From contig NZ_JAVLVT010000003.1 in assembly GCF_031628175.1 (NCBI RefSeq), forward strand, positions 594,486 through 658,485: a stretch of 64,000 nucleotides of DNA, given 5' to 3'. The position numbers and the translations under genes are program-made. Below are positions 58,996 through 64,000 of this stretch, one piece after another (the stretch's first letter is position 1; each line of letters begins with the position of its first letter). The notes beneath the pieces were generated by a model. It was not told the origin of the DNA. It searched no databases and worked only from the letters and a program-made list of their open reading frames with translations. Source of the stretch: Lipingzhangella_A rawalii. GTDB taxonomy: Bacteria; Actinomycetota; Actinomycetes; Streptosporangiales; Streptosporangiaceae.

Positions 58996-61317
58996 ATGGA
59001 GGGCGCTTATTCCACCGAGGCCGTCATTGACAATGGCAGTTTCGGTACCCGTACCGTCCGTTTCGAGACCGGCCGGCTGGCCCGCCTCGCCGCTGGCTCC
59101 GCCACCGTGTATCTCGACGACGAGACCATGGTGCTGTCCGCGACGACCGCATCGCGCAAGCCCAAGGAACAGCTCGACTTCTTTCCGCTGACCGTCGACG
59201 TCGAGGAGAGGATGTATGCCGCGGGCCGCATTCCCGGCTCGTTCTTCCGTCGCGAGGGCCGGCCCTCGGAGGACGCCATCCTCACCTGTCGGCTCATCGA
59301 CCGGCCGCTGCGTCCTTCGTTCACCGACGGACTGCGTAACGAGATCCAGATCGTAGAAACGATCATGGCGCTGCACCCGGAGCACCTCTACGACGTGGTG
59401 GCGATCAATGCCGCGTCGATGTCCACCCAGCTCGCGGGCCTGCCGTTCTCCGGCCCGATCGGCGGCACCCGGATGGCGCTGATCCGGGGCCAGTGGGTGG
59501 CTTTCCCGACACACACCGAGTTGCAGGAGGCCACCTTCGACATGGTGGTCGCCGGGCGTGTGCTCGACGACGGTGACGTCGCGATCATGATGGTGGAGGC
59601 GGAGTCCACGCCGAACACCCTGCAACTGGTCGCCGACGGTGCCGTCGCCCCCACCGAGGAGACGGTGACCGAGGGTCTGGAGGCAGCCAAGCCGTTCATC
59701 AAGGTGCTGTGCTCGGCCCAGCAGGCCCTGGCCGACCAGGCGGCTCGCGAGACCGAGGAGTACCCGGTCTTCGTGGAGTACACCTCCGAGGTCTACGACG
59801 CCGTGTCCGCGGCGGTTCGCGAGGAGCTCGCCGCTGCTCTGACCATCACCGACAAGGAGGAGCGCGAGACCGAGACCGAGCGGGTCAAGGGGATTGCCGC
59901 CCAGAAACTCGCCGAGGATTTCGAGGGGCGCGAGAAGGAGGTCGGCGCTGCTTTCCGCTCGCTGACCAAGCAGCTGATGCGCGAGCGCATCGTCCGCGAC
60001 GAGATCCGGATCGACGGTCGGGGACCACGCGATATCCGTCAGCTGGTGGCCGAGGCCGGAGTGCTGCCACGCGTGCACGGCTCGGCGCTCTTCGAGCGTG
60101 GAGACACCCAGATCCTCGGGGTCACCACGCTGAACATGCTCCGCATGGAGCAGTTCGTGGACACGCTCAATCCGGAGCGCACCAAGCGCTACATGCACAA
60201 CTACAACATGCCGCCGTACTCGACCGGTGAGACCGGGCGAGTGGGCTCGCCCAAGCGTCGCGAGATCGGACACGGCGCCTTGGCCGAGCGGGCCATCCTG
60301 CCGGTTCTACCCTCCCGGGAGGAGTTCCCCTACGCGATTCGGCAGGTTTCCGAGGCGGTGGGTTCGAACGGCTCCACCTCCATGGGTTCGGTCTGTGCCT
60401 CCACGATGGCCCTGATGAACGCCGGTGTTCCGCTCAAGGACATGGTCGCCGGGATTGCCATGGGGCTGATCAGTGAGGGTGGTTCCCACATCACGCTGAC
60501 TGACATCCTCGGGGCGGAAGACGCCTTCGGTGACATGGACTTCAAGGTCGCCGGGACCCGAGAGCTGATCACGGCGCTCCAGCTGGACACCAAGCTGGAC
60601 GGGATCCCGGCATCGGTACTCGCCTCGGCGCTCCAGCAGGCCAAGGGTGCGCGACTGGCCATTCTGGACGTGATGAGCGAGGCCATCTCCACACCCGGCG
60701 AGATGCACCCCACGGCTCCGCGTGTGCTCACCGTCAGCATTCCGGTGGACAAGATCGGAGAGGTCATCGGCCCCAAGGGCAAGATGATCAACCAGATCCA
60801 GGAGGACACCGGCGCCGACATCACCATCGAGGACGACGGAACCATCTACATCGGTTCCGCCGACGGCCCGTCGGCCGAGGCCGCGCGGGACACGATCAAC
60901 GGCATCGCGAATCCGACGATGCCCGAGGTCGGAGACCGCTACCTCGGCACCGTGGTCAAGGTCGCCGCTTTCGGGGCGTTTATCTCCCTGCTTCCCGGCA
61001 AGGACGGGCTGCTGCACATTTCGCAGATCCGTAAGCTGCACGGTGGCCAGCGCATCGAGAACCTCGAGGACGTTGTCAGCATCGGCGAGAAGATCCAGGT
61101 GGAGATCCGCGAGATCGACGACCGGGGCAAGCTGTCCCTCGTGCCGGTAGAGGTGCTGGAGCAGGAGGCGACCGCCGCGGAGTCAACCGACACCGAGGGA
61201 ACCGACGAGGCTCAGGGAACCGACGAGGAGGCCGACTCCGCCTCCGAAGAGAGCAACAGTGGCGGTTCGCGGCGGCGTCGTCGTAGCCGGGGAAGCCGTA
61301 ACAGCGAGAACACCTGA
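58996..61317 (+). CDS. pnp: Polyribonucleotide nucleotidyltransferase (PNPase)
   Basis: A 773-residue 3'-5' phosphorolytic exoribonuclease. Two RNase PH domains are seen (GRLARLAAGSATVYLDDETMVLSATTAS and HGSALFERGDTQILGVTTLN), then GSNGSTSMGSVCASTMALMNAGVPLKDMVAGIAMGLI, a KH domain (IGEVIGPKGKMINQIQEDTGADI) and an S1 domain (YLGTVVKVAAFGAFISLLPGKDGLLHISQI). An acidic then RRRRRS basic tail ends it. ATG 58996 follows AAGGAGG. Confidence 0.97.
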   Translation: MEGAYSTEAVIDNGSFGTRTVRFETGRLARLAAGSATVYLDDETMVLSATTASRKPKEQLDFFPLTVDVEERMYAAGRIPGSFFRREGRPSEDAILTCRLIDRPLRPSFTDGLRNEIQIVETIMALHPEHLYDVVAINAASMSTQLAGLPFSGPIGGTRMALIRGQWVAFPTHTELQEATFDMVVAGRVLDDGDVAIMMVEAESTPNTLQLVADGAVAPTEETVTEGLEAAKPFIKVLCSAQQALADQAARETEEYPVFVEYTSEVYDAVSAAVREELAAALTITDKEERETETERVKGIAAQKLAEDFEGREKEVGAAFRSLTKQLMRERIVRDEIRIDGRGPRDIRQLVAEAGVLPRVHGSALFERGDTQILGVTTLNMLRMEQFVDTLNPERTKRYMHNYNMPPYSTGETGRVGSPKRREIGHGALAERAILPVLPSREEFPYAIRQVSEAVGSNGSTSMGSVCASTMALMNAGVPLKDMVAGIAMGLISEGGSHITLTDILGAEDAFGDMDFKVAGTRELITALQLDTKLDGIPASVLASALQQAKGARLAILDVMSEAISTPGEMHPTAPRVLTVSIPVDKIGEVIGPKGKMINQIQEDTGADITIEDDGTIYIGSADGPSAEAARDTINGIANPTMPEVGDRYLGTVVKVAAFGAFISLLPGKDGLLHISQIRKLHGGQRIENLEDVVSIGEKIQVEIREIDDRGKLSLVPVEVLEQEATAAESTDTEGTDEAQGTDEEADSASEESNSGGSRRRRRSRGSRNSENT

Positions 61318-61328
61318 GGCCAGCTGAC

Positions 61329-61366
61329 GGCGGGCTGTGTGGAGACCAGTGCGTGCACAGCCCGCC
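61329..61366 (+). terminator. Terminator after pnp
   Basis: GGCGGGCTGTG (61329-61339) and CACAGCCCGCC (61356-61366) form a perfect 11-bp stem with a 16-nt loop, 12 bp after the pnp stop. Confidence 0.8.
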
Positions 61367-61417
61367 GCGGCGGCTCCGCACGCGCACAACCCACGAAACG
61401 TGGAGGGACGTAGGTAC

Positions 61418-62740
61418 GTGATCGCAGCCGAGCAGGAACCGGGAAGCACCCAGCGTCTCGTGGACGCCGATGCCGGGAGCGGGGCCGTGCATCGCACCGT
61501 GTTGCCTGGAGGGCTCCGCGTGGTCACCGAGGCGGTGCCGGCACTGCGCTCGGTGGCGTTCGGCGTCACCGCGGACACCGGTTCCCGGGACGAGGACACC
61601 ACGCACGCCGGGGCGGCGCACTTCTTGGAACACCTGCTGTTCAAGGGGACCCGCCGCCGCAACGCCCAGGAGATTTCGGCGCTCATGGATGGTGTGGGTG
61701 CGGACCACAACGCGTTCACCACCAAGGAGCAGACCACCTTCTATGCCAAGTCCCTGGATGAGGACCTGCCCCTGGCGATCGACGTGGTCAGTGACATGAT
61801 CACCTCCTCGGTCCTGGACGAGACCGAGGTGGAGACCGAGCGTGGGGTCATCCTCGAAGAGATCGCGATGTATGAGGACGAGCCGAGTGAACTTGTCGAT
61901 GACGTGTTCGCGGCGCGGTTCTTCGGGGAGATCCCCCTGGGTCGTCCCATCCTCGGGACCAGGGAAACCATCGGGGCACTGAGCCGGGAGCGGATCCGGG
62001 AACAGTACGCCAACTGCTATGTTCCGGCGAATCTGGTCGTGTCCGCCGCTGGCAATCTGGATCACGAGCAAGTGGTGGATTGGGTCGCGGCCGCTTTCGA
62101 CGAGCAGTTGCGCGCCGCCGGTGACGCGCGCCCGGCACCACCCCGAATCGGGGGAGCCCCGGTGGAGACCCACCCGGGGGCCGCACTACTCTCCCGGGAC
62201 ACCGAGCAGGCGCACCTCCTGTTGGGTGGATCGGGGGTGAGCCACACCGACGAGCGTCGCCACGCCCTGCGTGTGCTGACCTGTGTGCTCGGGGGCGGCC
62301 CGTCCTCCCGTCTGTTCCAGGAAGTTCGGGAACGGCGGGGCCTGGCCTACGCCGTGCACGGCTTCACGTCCTGCTACGCGGATGCGGGACTGTTCCAGGT
62401 CTATGTGGGCTGCCTCCCGGACAAGATCGACGAGGTACTGTCCGTCTGCCGCGCGGAGCTCGCCGATGTCGCCGCACACGGGGTGGCCGAGGGGGAGCTC
62501 GCCCGAGCCAAGGGCCAGCTGCGCGGTTCCCAGGTGTTGGGCACCGAAGGGGCGAGTGCGCGAATGAGTCGTCTCACCACCCACGAGCTGAGCCATCCCC
62601 GGCACTACTCCCTGGCCGAGGATCTCGCATTGCTGGACGCGGTCACCCAGGCCGACGTCCGGCGGGTGGCGGCCGACATCCTGACCCGGCCCGAGGCGCT
62701 GGCGGTGATCGGGCCGTTCCCGGAAGGGCGGACGTTCTGA
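61418..62740 (+). CDS. M16 family zinc metallopeptidase
   Basis: A 440-residue insulinase-type (mitochondrial-processing-peptidase-like) protease. TLPGGLRVVTE-like start, HAGAAHFLEHLLFKGTRRR with the inverted HxxEH zinc motif, and ETERGVILEEIAMYEDEP supplying the third ligand. RERRGLAYAVHGFTSCYADAGLFQVYVG is the R/Y-containing second-domain motif. GTG 61418 follows GGAGG. The pnp-M16 order is common in actinobacteria. Confidence 0.93.
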   Translation: MIAAEQEPGSTQRLVDADAGSGAVHRTVLPGGLRVVTEAVPALRSVAFGVTADTGSRDEDTTHAGAAHFLEHLLFKGTRRRNAQEISALMDGVGADHNAFTTKEQTTFYAKSLDEDLPLAIDVVSDMITSSVLDETEVETERGVILEEIAMYEDEPSELVDDVFAARFFGEIPLGRPILGTRETIGALSRERIREQYANCYVPANLVVSAAGNLDHEQVVDWVAAAFDEQLRAAGDARPAPPRIGGAPVETHPGAALLSRDTEQAHLLLGGSGVSHTDERRHALRVLTCVLGGGPSSRLFQEVRERRGLAYAVHGFTSCYADAGLFQVYVGCLPDKIDEVLSVCRAELADVAAHGVAEGELARAKGQLRGSQVLGTEGASARMSRLTTHELSHPRHYSLAEDLALLDAVTQADVRRVAADILTRPEALAVIGPFPEGRTF

Positions 62741-62808
62741 GTACCGCGAGCACCAACCCCGGCGTCGCTGCCACCACCGACACCAGCGGGAGCCGCTACG
62801 CCCTACTG

Positions 62809-63837
62809 GTGCCGCCCGCGGCGAACCGCGTGTACGCGGCCACGGCCACCCGGCTCACCGAAGCAGAACTCGGGGTGCTGAACAGCACGGTGTTCGCCGG
62901 GCGCCTGTCGGACATCGGGCAGGCCAGCATTGGCGGGGTCACCTACGTCACCTTCGCCGTTGCGGACGGCAGCGAACTCACCGCCAGCGAGGTGGCGTTC
63001 CTCGGCAACCTCTCCTCGGGCTACGCCCTGTTCCGGGTTGTGGATGGGCAGCTGCTGGCGCCGGTCCAGCTGAGCCGACTGGACCGCTACGACGACGACC
63101 TGATCACGATCCAGAAGTACCAGGGCAAGACCAACGAGCACTTCACGAAACTGATGCTGAACGTTGCCGTGTGGTCGTCGGCGTTCGGGCCGCGGATGCT
63201 GGAGCGTCGGCTGCGGGTCATGGACCCGATGTGCGGCCGAGGCACCACCCTCAACCAGGCTGTCATGTACGGCTTCGACGCCGCCGGCCTGGACCACGAC
63301 AAGAAAGACTTCGACACCTACACCGCGTTCCTCAAGACCTGGCTGCGCCGTAAACGTCTCAAGCACCAGGTGGATACCGGCCCGGTGCGTGCACACGGCA
63401 AGGTCGTGGGGCACCGGACACACGCCGAGTTCGCCGCCAGCCGGGAGGAGTACAAGGCCGGGGATGTCCAGCAGCTCACGGTGGTGGCAGCGGACACCAC
63501 CCGGGCACTCGACTTCTACCGGCAGGGCGAGTTCGACGTGGTGGTTGCCGACGCTCCCTACGGGATCCAGCACGGTAGCCGCAGTGACCGCCAGGGTCTG
63601 CGCCGCGACCCCGGGGAGCTGTTGTCCGCGGCCGTTCCGGTCTGGGCGCGGCTGCTGCGCCGCGGCGGAGCCATGGCGATCTCGTGGAACACCTACGTGG
63701 CCAAACGCGCGGACCTGGTCACGATCCTGGACCGGGCCGGCCTGGAGGTGTGCGGGGACGTTCCGTACGGACAGTTCGAGCACTGGGTGGACCAGGCGAT
63801 CACCCGGGACCTGGTGGTGGCCCGCAAACCGGACTAG
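62809..63837 (+). CDS. TRM11-like SAM-dependent methyltransferase
   Basis: About 342 residues. An N-terminal THUMP-like part (GLSDIG-type strands) precedes a Rossmann methyltransferase with RVMDPMCGRGTTLNQAVMYGFDAAGLDHD (SAM motif I) and VVVADAPYGIQHGS, the N/DPPY-like catalytic motif with Ala for Pro. Family: TRM11/RlmKL-type N2-guanine RNA methyltransferases. Family-like residues SRYALL precede the first GTG at 62809, and no ATG, GTG or TTG lies between it and the M16 stop. CTG 62737 overlapping that stop may be the true start. The TAG stop lies in MITE copy B. Confidence 0.82.
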   Translation: MPPAANRVYAATATRLTEAELGVLNSTVFAGRLSDIGQASIGGVTYVTFAVADGSELTASEVAFLGNLSSGYALFRVVDGQLLAPVQLSRLDRYDDDLITIQKYQGKTNEHFTKLMLNVAVWSSAFGPRMLERRLRVMDPMCGRGTTLNQAVMYGFDAAGLDHDKKDFDTYTAFLKTWLRRKRLKHQVDTGPVRAHGKVVGHRTHAEFAASREEYKAGDVQQLTVVAADTTRALDFYRQGEFDVVVADAPYGIQHGSRSDRQGLRRDPGELLSAAVPVWARLLRRGGAMAISWNTYVAKRADLVTILDRAGLEVCGDVPYGQFEHWVDQAITRDLVVARKPD

Positions 63838-64000
63838 GGAGTGTTTCTTGAACGCTTTCGGATGAGGGAGTGGCTCTCCAGGGCGAGGTCTCGCAAGCCG
63901 ATGTGCGAAAGGCATCCTGGTTTGGCTGTGTGAGCACATCGGCGCAGCGCGCGTCGTCCTGGGAGACGCGAGCCCGAAATGGTTCACGAAACAGGACCTA
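63834..64000. mobile_element. MITE-like non-autonomous element, copy B
   Basis: Second copy of the element at 48299, in the same orientation. It starts at CTAG 63834-63837, which supplies the stop of the preceding gene, and ends with CTA at the last base of the window. It has the same inverted-repeat ends, though the inner part of the right repeat has one change (TTCACG for TTCAAG). The flank beyond is not visible. Confidence 0.78.

Noticed and set aside
62803..63987. 394-codon minus-strand frame running into MITE copy B, similar at its start to one in copy A
   Set aside because: The similarity is only the shared MITE sequence; the rest is antisense of the methyltransferase.
1..64000. tRNA, rRNA or tmRNA genes
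   Set aside because: No cloverleaf-like segment with T-loop GTTCRA and matching arms was recognised in the intergenic regions examined by eye; a dedicated tRNA scan would be decisive.

Overview
The window is high-GC, densely packed actinobacterial DNA. GTG starts are common, as are ATGA and GTGA stop/start overlaps, and hairpin terminators lack U-tracts. DUF574-type SAM methyltransferases, an XRE/DUF397 pair, a SecA2, a mycothiol-dependent maleylpyruvate-isomerase-fold enzyme and a cydABDC operon all point to a filamentous actinomycete. A Nocardiopsaceae-like host is my best guess, from gene content only.

Layout. 1-7.3 kb: acyl-CoA/carboxylic-acid catabolism (biotin-dependent carboxylase alpha subunit cut by the window edge, acyl-CoA dehydrogenase, TetR regulator, carboxylesterase, acyl-CoA oxidase-like enzyme). 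7.4-15.5 kb: a type I-E CRISPR interference module (cas3, cse1, cse2, cas7, cas5e, cas6e) without cas1, cas2 or a conventional array. The cas3-cse1 gap holds two repeat-like elements around a 25-nt spacer, an upstream partial match to that spacer, a small membrane ORF on the opposite strand, a nested hairpin and a 20-codon leader ORF. This is the most interesting part of the window. 16-25.4 kb: one intact and one truncated SAM methyltransferase; a ring-cleavage cluster (CaiB-type CoA-transferase and citryl-CoA-lyase-like gene, divergent from an intradiol dioxygenase, DoxX, amidohydrolase and IclR regulator) with two triple-half-site operators; and an XRE/DUF397 pair. 25.4-30 kb: a CxxC mini-protein, a frameshifted PCMT-type methyltransferase, a mycothiol-dependent enzyme and secA2. 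30-37 kb: HyuA/HyuB, carbamate kinase and a barbiturase/cyanuric-acid-hydrolase-type ring opener, probably one N-heterocycle catabolic unit, then a Dabb protein. 37-44 kb: a small conserved protein, a 37-residue Cys-rich peptide and cydABDC (reverse strand).

44-64 kb: an EamA transporter, a spermidine-synthase-like protein, proS, two ferritin-like/secreted proteins, then the conserved translation/RNA block rimP-nusA-ylxR-infB-ylxP-rbfA-truB-ribF-rpsO-pnp, an M16 peptidase and a TRM11-like methyltransferase. Two ~166-bp copies of a non-autonomous MITE-like element lie at the 3' ends of proS and the TRM11-like gene. The second copy ends at the last base of the window.

No tRNA or rRNA gene was recognised. 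Start codons were chosen by Shine-Dalgarno spacing and recalled family N-termini, and ambiguous ones are flagged.
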